From Enchytraeus crypticus (lineage: Eukaryota; Annelida; Clitellata; Enchytraeida; Enchytraeidae), in assembly GCA_905160935.1 (NCBI GenBank), contig CAJHZI010000478.1:200001-264000 (forward strand): a stretch of DNA of 64,000 nt, in the 5' to 3' direction. A program made the translations under genes and the position numbers. The notes under the pieces are model-generated. The model was not told the DNA's origin and searched no databases. It worked only from the letters and a program-made list of their open reading frames with translations. Below, piece after piece: positions 12,907-23,795 of this stretch (positions are counted from its first letter, which is position 1; every line of letters begins with the position of its first letter).

Positions 12907-13739
12907 ATGGGCGCTATCAACATTTACGCTCGTATACAAAACTTGTCTGTGACAGGTTTGGCACCGCCCATCGTTTGATTAAACTTTCTCAACATACACA
13001 GCTGCCACGAGATCTCTCTGCACGTGTGGAGTTTCCTATTTTTCCATCCAGAAATAGCGCTACATGGAAATATGGAGATATTTCTACTTGCTCGCCTTTT
13101 CCTGGAAAACACTTTGTTTTATCATAGCTATGATATGAGCTGCGTGTTGTTCAATGGTTAATCTATTCATCAATTCATTTATTCATTCATTCAGTAACGT
13201 CTTAGAGACTTCTACACTTACAAAAGTTTACACTTTCCTACACCTTTCTTTCTCAAATTCCACTTTTCTTGCCTTTAATTAAGGAAGTTGATCCGTATTA
13301 AATACTAGTACTGTACTATTTCTTGAAGCCTTTTGTTGGCGAGGTTTCCATTCGGTGTCGTATTAGTAGCGCCGTATTAAGTTAACATTTACTACAAGTA
13401 AGTCTAATTACTCTTAGAGAATTGAATGAGAGAGAACGTGAACCTCGACGCCATTTTAGCTAACAGCTCTTATATGCAAAGTCTTATATGCAAAGTCAGA
13501 ACATTTTAGTGTCTTTTTCATACTTCTACTCAGATGACGTGTAATGTGTCGACTTTTTTTATCTTTACCATTCATGTCAGACGATTTCAATTTATGAAGT
13601 CTAGTCAAGTAAGCGAAGTGATGTAAAAATTATACTTTACGGACGTTTTATTTACACCATTAAAATATTTCACATAAACTAAAATCAATTTTAAATTATA
13701 AAAGCGGGGTAAAAATGACAAAAAAATTTACATTGTCAT

Positions 13740-14160
13740 AATAGTGTACTTTTGTTTGCATTGTATGGATGTGAAACATGGACCTTAAAGAAGGAAGATA
13801 TTAGGAAACTAGAGGCATTGGAAATGTGGATTTGGAGAAGAATGGAGAGGATTAGTTGGACTCAAAAGGTTACAAATGAGGAAGTTCTGGAGAGAGTTGG
13901 TACTGGTAGACAGTTGATAAATGTATTAAGAATAGAAGAGATGGATAGGACACATTCTAAGGGGGGAAAGTCTATTAAAAGAGGTCACAGAAGGTAGAAT
14001 GGAAGGAAAAACAGGCAGAGGCAGGCCGAGATTAGGTATGTTAGATGATTTAAAGATCCACTCATATGTTGACATGAAGAGGAAAGCGAAAGTCATAGCA
14101 GAGTGGAGGCGTTATTTATACCATGGACCTGCCAATAGGCAGTGAGTGCACTAAGAGAGA
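13740..14160 (+). mobile_element. LINE 3' end, reverse-transcriptase C-terminus remnant
   Basis: The open part reads ALYGCETWTLKKEDIRKLEA, then EMWIWRRMERISWTQKVTNE and EVLERVG, the hallmark of the ORF end in many animal non-LTR retrotransposons. A one-base shift near 13960 (GGGGGGAAAG) breaks the frame before GRGRPRLGMLDDLK-like sequence. The same 3' tail recurs at 63675-63915 and, inverted, at 50960-51065. It is an inactive 5'-truncated copy. Confidence 0.8.
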
Positions 14161-14394
14161 GGATTGTGCACTTATCAGAAATGAGCATTGATTATCGATA
14201 TAATACACACACACCTCGTCACGTCTTGACTTCCACTGCAGGAAGAATATTGTCATGAGCTATTATTGTCATTGTTGATAATCCTAAGACACGCCCATTC
14301 ACTTCCTTAGCCCCATCCCCAGGGAAAATCCCACTCCGTGACACTCCCACCCTGGGGAACCCCACCAACCTCATTAAAATAATCATATGGACGG

Positions 14395-14655
14395 GTTTGG
14401 GGAGTGGATATGGCGTAACGGTTAGAGTGTTCGCATCGGATATAAGTGGCCTGGGTTCAAAGCCCAGTTCTGTCAACAAATGATGGATATTCCCTTGGGC
14501 CCATTGAAAGTTGATCTTGTATTGAAGCTTGCTGCCGATTGACGCTATCAATAGCAAAGATAAGATTAACCATGGAAAGGATTAATAATAACCTGTTAGG
14601 ACCATGCAAATCGGTCTCGAAGACCGGACAGCGGCCATGACACCGCTAAAGAAAT
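14395..14655 (+). mobile_element. tRNA-derived SINE
   Basis: A box-like GGCGTAACGGTTAGAGTGTT and B box GGGTTCAAAGCCC are spaced as in a tRNA. They are followed by a non-tRNA body with GCCCATTGAAAGTTGATCTT and an end related to GTGTCATGGCCG/GGTCTCGAAGACC, also seen near 33695. A diverged relative lies at 18085-18270. Confidence 0.65.
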
Positions 14656-15563
14656 TGTCAAAGGTATTATTATTACTATTTTTATTTTTATTTTATTTTA
14701 TTTTTGTAATGCTGCTGTTATTATCTACTTCCTGTGTAATATAGTCTAGAAACTCTAACAAATTAGTTAAGCTAATTTGCCGGTAAATTAGATTTTACGT
14801 AGATTTTATGTTCTGACGAGCTCCATAAAATTATCTCACTTTCTCATCCAGTCTTGTTTGTGACCGCTAAGGTCTTAAATCAAATTTTCAGCTGTTGCTC
14901 CTATCAAGGACCTTTAACGCTGTGTCCCGGTTCTCCATCTAAAATATTTAGTGATTGACGATGCTGAGATTTAAGGGCACTGTGCCATGAATCAGCATAT
15001 AAGATTAGAATTTCTGTTTTAGGACCTCCGTGGGGACGTCTCTGACATCATCCCTGGATGAGGAAAAGGACGCTAAACCATTACTATTGTTATTATTATT
15101 TCAGTTCTCCAGAATATTCTTCAGGATTTCGCTTCGCAGAAGATGGCGACAATAATAAGTGGTCTCTGAACCTTTTAAAAAAGCGATTAGTTTTTATTTT
15201 CCAATCATAATAAATTTAAAGCAGGATATTATTAATGCAGAAATATGATGATCTCTGAAGATTGCAGTGCAAATCTAAGAAAATATCCCGTTAGTACCCT
15301 ATGGTCCCGTACCTAGCTAAACTAACGTTAACCTTAGCTTTTAAACTGGGATTCGAGGTAAGATACAAAAATAAAACAAAAAAAACTAAGAAAGGAAACT
15401 ATGTAGCAAATGCGGTATGTCATGTGGGGGGCCGATAGCCCCCAGGGCCGGAACCCCGCCCCGGGGGCTGCCCACGCCCCGGGGCATCGAATAGTCTGTC
15501 GCCTTTTCCTGCTTTCCACCCGAGCATTCTACCAACTCAACATTATAACAGGTGTAAAATAAG
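14656..15563. other. No gene seen; unique AT-rich DNA with one GC-rich patch
   Basis: Family C repeat (15027-15085, minus) and a GC-rich patch at 15421-15487 that can fold (GCCCCCAGGGCCGG against CCCCGGGGGC). Confidence 0.5.
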
Positions 15564-15637
15564 TGGCTCGTATGGGGATCGAACCCATGACCTTCGCGTT
15601 ATTAGCACGACGCTCTAACCAACTGAGCTAACAAGCC
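15564..15637 (-). tRNA. tRNA-Ile (anticodon AAT)
   Basis: A 74-nt intron-less cloverleaf. Acceptor stem GGCTTGT pairs with ACGAGCC and is followed by discriminator A. The D-arm has TAGCTCAGTTGGTTAGAG (A box). The anticodon stem TCGTG/CGCGA closes loop CTAATAA with anticodon AAT, read as IAU for isoleucine. The T-arm has GGTTCGATCCC (B box). It is very close to animal cytosolic tRNA-Ile. Unlike the SINE copies nearby, all stems pair, so it is probably functional. Confidence 0.95.
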
Positions 15638-16494
15638 CCTTGTTAGAAAGGCTGTTCAACACTTAACGTATTCGCTGTAGTAGATGTGCTGTATGTAACG
15701 TGCTGGTCTGAGACTGGTTCGATGCGAGATCAGTCTCACAGTATAACTGACTGCCGACTATAAACAAGCAATCGAAATAAAGGTTTTTAGTTATTGCTAT
15801 TATAGAGTTATTTAATAGGTTACTAAATTTAAGATATTGCATTTGCTACTGAACAGTTTAGTTTTTTTAATAATTAATGGATTTATTACTGATAGCGCTG
15901 ATTCATAAAATAGTAACAAATATCATACAATTGTTAGAGGTTAAAGGTTAGAGGTTGACTGTTACTTTCGGATATATTATGGATTGCAAATATAATTTGA
16001 TAGCAGATTCTGTACTCTGAAACAAATACTAATACTAATACTAATACTAATAAGTTATAACAATACTAATACTACAGTAACAGTAATAATAAATTCTCTT
16101 AAGAGAATTTTTGTTATTGTATTATATGAATTAGTCCGAAATTCCTCAGTCACATACTGAGCCACTCACTGTATTTAGTTTAGAAATTAAATTCATAATT
16201 CATCCGTAATTCTATGTAGAAATTAAAAGAGATTAAAGGCACCTTTTTAAATGTGGGGTAATGAATAAAAAGTGTTAGCTAACTACAGAAACGGACGTAG
16301 TTCCTAGTTATTGTAACACTAGCTACTGTAATTAGTTACTATTTAGCGTGACTAGTGTAGTTAACTAGTTATCTCTGATCAAAAGTGAATTGAATGAGTA
16401 GTTATTTTCCAAGTAGGTAACTAATAACTCAAACTACTAGTTATTTTTGCGTTACTTGAAACCTAGAGTGAGTTGACATCATCATCAACAACAA

Positions 16495-16625
16495 CAACAA
16501 CAGAATTAGAGTGCTACTGTCATCCGTGACAACATTGATCACTATGGCACCAAATCCAATCCGATTAGCGAAGCTCGGTATGTTCTCGCGTATACTAGAT
16601 ATAAGAAACGGACGTTAAAAGTCTT
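16495..16625 (+). mobile_element. Dispersed repeat family B copy
   Basis: Family B core: ATTAGAGTGCTACAGTCATC, AATGACAACATCGAGCACTA, then AAGCCGGCGAGCAAAA and GGTGCAAATTCCAAAATCCA. This copy is diverged (TACTGTCATCCGTGACAACA). Confidence 0.55.
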
Positions 16626-18084
16626 AGTCTTTATATTGAAATGCAGGACAACGTTTAGCCTTTTAGTTAGTGGTCTGAATTAAGATTACTGCATCAAATG
16701 TTGACATCCAAGTATTCGTGAAACTTCTTGTAGGCTAATTGTGTTACGATTGTTCTTATTTCTGTAACGTGATTGACAGGAAAGTAAGTCTTTAGGACTC
16801 AGTGAAGTGGAAGGAAAAATCATGGATCTAATTAATGGATGAAAAGAAAAGATCATGAGTAGGATCGCAACGTTTGCGTCTTGAAAGGACTAGAACTATC
16901 TTCATGAATGCGCTTCCTTTCAGAACAAATATATTCCTCACGATTTCTAAACTAATCAGGCTTATTGTTAAAAAAAATTCGCAGGATAGAATACATTCGA
17001 GTGCAAGCATAGAAATGACTTACGGTAGAGATTAATCTACATTTACGAAAATTTTTCGCAATTAACATTAAAACATAGAGAATTAAGAAACTGCTGCAAG
17101 AAATTCTTATTGCTAAATAGGCTACTTGAAGACATGCAGTGTTTTTTTCCAAATTCTTCCAAATTTTCTAAAGAAACGTAAACTTGATTTATTCAATTGT
17201 TCCTGTAGCTATCCGTACCAGCGATACTAAGGCACATTTATAAAGCTACACTTATATGAGTTATACTTTTGCTAATCTTGTTATTTTACCCCGTGTTTAA
17301 AAAAATCCCGTAAAGAAACCAGGTTTAAAAAAGACGATTTAATCAATATGTGCTGAATCGCCGCCCGGCTACTTGAAGAAATCCATTTGCGAAAAATGTT
17401 TCAACCGGCACTGAAGTCAAGCGCTGCCTCAGCTACTTGAGCAGACACTGATCGATTGAGCAAGAAATGTGCATTTGATTTGATTGATTCAAGAATCAAA
17501 CGTATCGGCCATATCTACTGGAAGATATCTTCATATGAAAGCAGCGTTCGACTGCAGTCTTGACCCAAATGGAGCAATCATATGAGCGTTTATACATTTC
17601 GTAATGCGTAGAATATTGCTCTATGGATAATCCGATTGTTAAAATGCCAATAAGTATTGTTTGTGGAAATTTCTCAAATGTAACCAATGCGGTTTCAATA
17701 TTGATGATGTTGAAGAGCTTATTGCATACTTCTCGAAATGCAGTCTTTTGTTTTCTTTATGTTTTATTTTCTTTGTTGCACACTTGCGTTTTTTCTGTTT
17801 CTGTTTTCTGTGTGTTTTGGTTGCCCAACTGACGAAGAAAGATATATAAAAATGTATCGTTTATGGTATGGGGTCTCATGACGGACTCATTGCTGCTTGT
17901 TGACACTTTGATTTATGATCACAGCCACGATGGTCAGTAAAGACAATGTTGTCAATATGGAAGCTAAGCAACCAAGGAAAATTAATATTCAAAAAGATAA
18001 TACAGCTTAATCGTAGTATATAGGTTTTAATTCCTAGACCTAAAGAGTAAACTACAGAGTCGAAATATATTTGGGAGGTGAAAT

Positions 18085-18290
18085 ATATTTGATAAGGCGT
18101 GTACTTAGAGTGTTCACCTCGGAATCTATGGTGGCTTCTGTTCAAAGCCCCGGTAAATCATCAATTATTGGCTACCCCCAATAAGTGTCCCAGGAAGGTT
18201 AAAAATGAAAAGGAACTTCCTGTCATTTTGGCGCAATCAACTTCAAAGTTATGATTGATTATGGAAAAGATTCATTATAGCTCCTGCGTC
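18085..18290 (+). mobile_element. tRNA-derived SINE, diverged relative of the 14.4-kb copy
   Basis: It contains AAGGCGTGTACTTAGAGTGTT, a CTGTTCAAAGCCCC B-box-like site and a tail matching GCGCAATCAACTTCAAAGTT. More decayed than the 14.4-kb copy. Confidence 0.5.
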
Positions 18291-19134
18291 TGTCAAGAGT
18301 CTAACTGAAATTAAAAATAAAAGTTCAAATTGGCAGGGGCATTGAAGTGGGGCATTTAAGTGGGGGCATTTAAGTGGGACATTGAAGTCCAATGCTTTCT
18401 CTTCAGTTTTGCCTACTTTAAAGTCTCTACACTCGTGAAATGGGATTAATTAGGATATAGACCTTTTATGATATGTAGTGGTAACTTTGTTCATATAATA
18501 AACAAAGCCTAATGGGGAAGCGGGAAGGGGAGTGTGCTTATATTTCCGGGTGGCAATGTTATTCCATATATTTATTATGTTTTTCGTAATTTATTAACAG
18601 AATAGTGTTTTAAAAATTACAAAAAAATTATATTTCCATTACCTATCAAATGATGATAAACATATGTCTTAATTTACATTTAATATATGTCTATATTGAT
18701 TATCTAGAGAGGATATATTACATTTTTACGATAAATTACGTTGCAGTTGCCTGCCAAAAAACAATTAAGTTTATGATTTCATGGTGGCGCCTCCTAGCGA
18801 AAAAAAATATAAAGTGCGATTTTTCAAAGTAAACACCTTTTATGTAAGGTCTATAGAAATATGCATTTTTGCAGAATTTCTTTATTGTCTTTCTGCATGG
18901 ATTTATTTTTCGCATAACATTTCTTCTTTTTAAATTACTATTTAGTCTATGAAGTAACATTATAAATGTTGTACAATTTTTCAGCTAGACTAGTATGAAT
19001 TACATCTAGCAGTTTTATGTGTTACATATTTGAGGAAGGTCAAAGCATCAGTGGCATTATAATGACATTTTTGTTCTGATATGACAGCAGAAACGAGATC
19101 TAATCAGCTGTAATATCACCGTGTCATGTTGTTA

Positions 19135-19164
19135 TGTCTCTCTCTCTCTCTCTCCCTTTCTCTC

Positions 19165-19207
<43 letters not shown>

Positions 19208-19395
19208 GTGAGTGTGTGTGTTTCCTACATGGTTCATTTGTCTCCTTTTCTCTATGTCTCTCGCTCTCTCTCTTATTATGTGTGTGTGTGTTTCCCACAT
19301 GCTTCATCTTTCTCCTTCTCTCTCTTTATCTCTCTATCTAGCTCTCTCTCTCTCTCTGTATCTCTTTTTCTCTTTCCCTATCTATCTCTATCTCT
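19135..19395. repeat. TC-rich microsatellite cluster
   Basis: TCTCTC with TGTGTG islands; the middle part is duplicated (CCCACATG/CCTACATG with TTCAT, then TCTCCTT). Confidence 0.9.
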
Positions 19396-19830
19396 CTTTA
19401 TATTCACCAGAAACCATTAACCATTTATCCCGACATAATGCGTGAAGCATGACATAAGTCTGTGACAACAGATTAATCGAATTTTTAGCACATTTTAGCG
19501 GTTAAGTAGCTTTAGCGGTTAAGTAGTTATTGCAGCTCTATAAAAGGTCACGTGTTATATATCCATATTAGTTTTTTATACGTCAACTCTAACGATTAGT
19601 TAGAGAATGCGAGCAATTATTTTGTTCGTATAGTTTCACACATGACATTCTGCATGTGCTACATGGTTTCCTTTCTTGGTTTCTGTTTTTGTAGTTTTCG
19701 TTATTTCCTCCATTCCTCTCCATGGTTCTTAGTAATCGTTGCCTTTTGTTGGCGCTTCAATAGCAGCCGGCGCGGATATAAGAATAACCTTCCAACACCC
19801 TCGGGATTTTTTCTTTCAAAGCTTTCAACA

Positions 19831-19937
19831 CTCGGTCTTCCAAGGTGGTCGCCCACAAAGTACTAACCGGCGCGATGGAGCTTAACTTCGTTCAAATGAC
19901 ACGCAGCTTTAACCGACTGCGCTAAATCCCGCCCCAA
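19831..19937 (-). mobile_element. Chimeric SINE-like fragment: tRNA head joined to 5S rRNA-like body
   Basis: On the minus strand, 19937-19894 reads like the 5' half of a tRNA (A box TTTAGCGCAGTCGGTTAAAG). 19893-19831 then matches the middle and 3' part of 5S rRNA (AAGTTAAGC, CGGTTAGTACTTTGTGGGCG, ACCACCTTGGAAGACCG). The match to 5S is clear but diverged, so it is not an rRNA gene. SINEs with 5S-derived promoters (SINE3 class) are known; the tRNA/5S join is what I infer here. Confidence 0.6.
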
Positions 19938-20991
19938 TTGAAGAGAGTATAAATGTATATATGACTGTGAGTTTTGGTATCTTCTAACCTCTGTTAAATC
20001 GACTTTCTAAATCCGAACAGTCGATATTAAAAACTGTTCAACGTCAGTTTTGTCTCTTGAAAAGTCCCCCGTACGAGTCTCTGTACAGAGTCTCCATAGC
20101 GACTAAGACGAGATTTTTATATCTAATAAACTTTTGCAATATTTTATCTATCGCACAGGGTATATAGAATATCTTATATCAAAGTCCGAATCATTTGTCA
20201 CATTTAATTACGTGCAGGACGTAAGCATCTTTACTTATGTATTGTGCATTTATTTGTAAATTTCTCGTTCCTTTCAATTGTAGACTATTCTGTCATAATT
20301 TTTTTCCAATTTTAGACTAGTCGGTTATGCAAGTCCCGTATCTTGTAAAAAGGAAAGCCAATACAACAAAGACTCACCTCAGAAGTTTGAGTTAACCAGT
20401 CAAGAGTTATACTGAGATCTTAGAAGGTTGGACATAGCAGTGGCTTATTGACATGTTCTTTGATAGCGGATCTGTAGGTGTAGAATTCAAAGCTAGTGTT
20501 CTCCTGGTCATTGACAGGTTATCGAGTAGGAAACTGACGTTGAACTTGTCTCTCTGCTAAAGTTGTCATTGAAAATCAGCCACAACATGGTGACATGATG
20601 GTAGAAATTAAGATTGTCTGACTAGGACCATGCATTTTAAGTTTAGAAGAATTAAGAGTGATGAACGCTTGTATGAAAAGTTTACGAATTTTGATATCTT
20701 ATTAAAATAATAATAAACAATCAAAAATTAGTGAAGATTTTTATCCTAATTAAGTATTGTTACTTAACTTTAGAGCTTTTTTCCGAAAGCTTTCTGATCA
20801 ATCGATTAATTCAGATAGTTGATTCATTAAGATTGATTCATTAAGATTAATTCAGCTAATGAACGTAAATCTAATCTGTTTACCTTTTTTACATTTCAGA
20901 TTTAGACTCGCCGTATTAAATCTCGTCAGCTGATACTATTACATACTTTGGTTGCACTTCAAAGGAAAGGTATAAAAATTATTATTACAAA
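19938..20991. other. Upstream region of the prohormone-like ORF; no gene seen
   Basis: Mostly unique AT-rich sequence. A TATAAAAA lies at 20971-20978, too close to the ATG to be a normal TATA box for it, so transcription probably starts further upstream. Confidence 0.4.
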
Positions 20992-21351
20992 ATGATGAGA
21001 TCAGCTTCAGTTCTCTCATTCCTATTGGTTGCTCAAACGCTGACGTCATCTTCGTCTGGACCAATCAGACGCGCAGGATTGTTCGATGGATCACGTGACT
21101 CAGAAGAATTTCTGGGTTTTCCCCATCGAGTAAAAGACGATCGTTTTATCGACTGGAGCACAATCTATGGGGGTGTGGGCGGACCATTGGGGGGCCCTAG
21201 GGCTTTCAAACGAGTACGTCTATCACGAAGCGACGTAGGCGGAAATGGATTTGAACATCCTGAAGACGGGTTTGGGATGCAGGAAGAAGGGATGCAGAAC
21301 TGGAATGCTCTGTTTTACGATCAGTCGAAACGAAAAGCAACGGAAGTTTAA
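20992..21351 (+). CDS. Small secreted prohormone-like protein, 119 aa
   Basis: A single open exon ending in TAA. The first about 20 residues (MMRSASVLSFLLVAQTLTSS) look like a signal peptide. The rest has no cysteine, but has dibasic or tribasic sites at 26-27 (RR), 73-74 (KR) and 113-115 (KRK), the cleavage pattern of a neuropeptide or hormone precursor. Cutting would release residues 28-72, containing FIDWSTIYGGVGGPLGG, and 75-112, rich in Gly and Glu and ending ALFYDQS. The segment is GC-richer than its surroundings, and AATAAA follows about 140 nt after the stop. The IDWSTIYGG stretch faintly recalls the IDLSRFYGH peptide of insect prohormone-4, but the LDL-receptor-like domain of that family is absent, so I do not assign a family. 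A GTACGT right after the KR site could be a donor, in which case the second half would be intronic. Confidence 0.6.
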   Translation: MMRSASVLSFLLVAQTLTSSSSGPIRRAGLFDGSRDSEEFLGFPHRVKDDRFIDWSTIYGGVGGPLGGPRAFKRVRLSRSDVGGNGFEHPEDGFGMQEEGMQNWNALFYDQSKRKATEV

Positions 21352-21489
21352 AATCCGAGACTGTTCATGATGAATGTTCAAATGACCCAAGAGGTATCGG
21401 CTACTCTAAAGATGCATCGTTGTCTTTATTCTTCTATTGCTTGAAATCTGAGACCGTTCATTCTGTAATATACTGACCTCACAAAAACC

Positions 21490-21495
21490 AATAAA
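21490..21495 (+). promoter_or_regulatory. Poly(A) signal AATAAA after the prohormone-like ORF
   Basis: A canonical hexamer about 140 nt after the stop codon at 21351, in a T-rich setting; it supports a real transcript end here. Confidence 0.5.
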
Positions 21496-21595
21496 ATCTA
21501 AGTTTAATTATGTTTCCGTATAGAAAGCATACTGTCAGACACTGTCCTTGCTGATTTAAAAAAAGAGAAAACCTCTAGACCATGGAGACCTTACA

Positions 21596-21712
21596 ATAGG
21601 GACGTCAGGATGATGTCAGGGACGTCAGAATGATGTCAGGGACGTCAGGATGACGTCAGTGACGTCAGAATGACGTCAGGAACGTCAGAATCATGTCAGG
21701 GACATCAATATT
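21596..21712 (+). repeat. Tandem TGATGTCAGGGACGTCA array with three perfect CRE motifs
   Basis: About seven units of 16-17 bp. Three units carry the exact palindrome TGACGTCA (21651-21658, 21660-21667, 21671-21678), the binding site of CREB/ATF factors; others are half sites (GACGTCA). The unit resembles the GATGATGTCAGGGACGTC core of a dispersed repeat found at 4003, 36139 and 51510, so it may have arisen by local amplification of one such copy. Confidence 0.7.
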
Positions 21713-23474
21713 TAAGGAAAAGGCGTATTTGGTAACTATACATGTGTGCCAACTATCACTAGGTCCTTATTGAAAAAAATGTATCAATTAATTAAGATTC
21801 GAGAGACGAGAGTTCAACTGTTAGATTAAGTAGAACAGAAGAAAAGAGTACTACAGATAAGATAAAAATATCAAATATTGAAAAACGTCGAGAAACAGAA
21901 TATCTTACTTTGCTTATTGGACATAATGGCATATGAATGGATATAATATTACGATAATTCCGAAAAAGTACGCCTAATCTAATATTCAAAAATTGCAGTA
22001 AAAGAATGACCTGTTATGATTAAATTTACAGTTGGCAGGTCTAGGCCTTATTTCGCAGGTGCCAAAAAACATTCTATCGTTAACAACACGATTTCAAGCA
22101 AATTAAATTTTCACAATTGTACATACTAATTTTCTGGATAACCCGTAAGTACTATGTGCTGTACTACACATTCGCTACCCGAGCCTAAAAGTTAATTAAT
22201 GAGCAATTTCGCATTGAATCCAAATATTTTAAATTAAATTTTTGATGATTAATCTTTACTTTGTAAGTCTTTTTATCGTTATTTTTCTATTTTGTATCTA
22301 TTTTGATTTCTTCACTTGTGTCGATGCTGTTTTTTGACGGTTATTAGTGACGCATTAAGCCTCCACGTGTAACACTTGTTTGCTGGTTCAGCTAAAACGT
22401 TCAAGTTCTTTGCTTCGTTCCTGTTGTCTCGCCTGTTAATTTCAGATTTTCTGATAAACTGCCTGCCATACATTCGTCTTCATTAGCGTTGATTGTAAGA
22501 GGAATGGCCGTGGACACAACCCCGGTCTCATGCTGCAGACAATCTGATTTATTTTTGTTCTTTTTCATCCTGTTCCTATCCCTCCCATTTCCTCGTCCCA
22601 CCGGGTCCCCTGCCCATTGGAAAGAAATTTAAACGTCTGAGGGGAGTGTAGTCTGTCAGTGAGTAGGCGAAAGCATCTCTGTCGAGATTCGAGAATTTTC
22701 TTGTAAGTTCTAAATTATAGAAGTTTGGTCATCAATATATCCAACGCTTTCATTAGTGTATAAGCTACTACAAGAAATACTTTCCGACTTCGGGGGGTAA
22801 TCAGGGGCGTAGGGATGGGCTAGGGGCTTCATCCCCATAGAAATGATTTTTAAAGGGATGTCGCTTTGCTTCTGAGAGTAGAAAAAGTCGTCACTTTAAT
22901 AAGTAAAATTAAAAAATTAAATGCCGGACCCAGCCCCCGAAAATATTTTCTGGCTGCACCTCTGGGGGAACGCAAGGAACTCATTTCCCGCAACTCTCAC
23001 TTTTTCTAATGTGCACTCCCCTTGGGGGCCATATTAGAAACCATGAGACCTGTAAATACGTTACTTAATTAAAGGGGGCCTGAAAAGTTCTGACCGTTCT
23101 CCTAACTCTTAGTCCCCATTTTAACCAATGTTTGTAATTTCAGGTTAGACTAATCAAAATGAATGAAGTATTATCTACAAGAGTTTAACTACTAAAATTC
23201 AAATATAAAAGAAATATAAAAAATCTAATAAAAAATATGAAGTAAAATGGAATAGAAAAAAGCTTCTAGCAAAATGTTCCTGAAAAATTGATATAAAAAC
23301 CAGGAAAACTCGAGCTTTCCGCACTCCAATAGTTGCGTTTTCATTAAAAGGAAATGTAGTAGAGGTTTGAGGTTCAAATTAAAGGTTTCGTAGGCGATCG
23401 ACATTTGGTAATATTGAAATTAGTAAAATAGCGGAAGGAGTTAGGTGAAATTTTAGTACGACTCGTATTTATTC
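21713..23474. other. No gene supported
   Basis: Unique AT-rich sequence. A 42-codon ORF with a hydrophobic core at 22504-22632 is discussed in the findings. Confidence 0.4.
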
Positions 23475-23592
23475 TCAGCACTTATCCCCAGTTGCATCTA
23501 GCTTCAGCTGTACCAAGCTTCAGTTGCACATAGCTTTAGTTGCACCTAGCTTCAGTTGCACCTAGCTTCAGTTTCACCTAATTTCAGTGTGC
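23475..23592. repeat. 16-bp array CTTCAGTTGCACCTAG, about 7 units
   Basis: Tandem units with small changes (ATAGC, CAAGC, TTTCACC). Confidence 0.85.
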
Positions 23593-23665
23593 AATACCAC
23601 CCTACACCAATTTAGGGCTGCAATTGTTACATTTTAATTTAAATATGTACAAATTTCGCTGGGTG

Positions 23666-23795
23666 GAACCAGTGGCCATGTCGGGAAAATATCCAATCGT
23701 GGATCAGTATTTGTGGATTCAAATCCTGGACTCGCCCGTCATTGATATCGCTTTCGAGTGAGGAAACTGACGTTAACGTCGGCTTCACAGCTTTT
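23666..23795 (+). mobile_element. SINE family A copy
   Basis: GGATTCAAATCCTGGACTCG (B box) and TTTCGAGTGAGGAAACTGAC identify it; the 5' part is diverged. Confidence 0.65.

Larger units (their letters stand above)
15638..19100. other. No gene supported; AT-rich DNA with relics
   Basis: SINE and family B copies, short CTAATA repeats (16028-16060), and a possible decayed zinc-finger-like segment at 17370-17745. No exon chain found. Confidence 0.5.

Noticed and set aside
12512..12978. Several open frames on both strands
   Set aside because: All lie in the 22-bp array that happens to lack stop codons.
14219..14557. Minus-strand 112-codon frame
   Set aside because: It runs antisense through the tRNA-derived SINE with its B box, so it is not a gene.
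18061..18170. tRNA gene candidate
   Set aside because: Only A- and B-box-like blocks are present; the stems do not pair, so it is a SINE relic.
19831..19893. 5S rRNA gene
   Set aside because: The 5' third is missing and the rest is diverged; it is a 5S-derived repeat.
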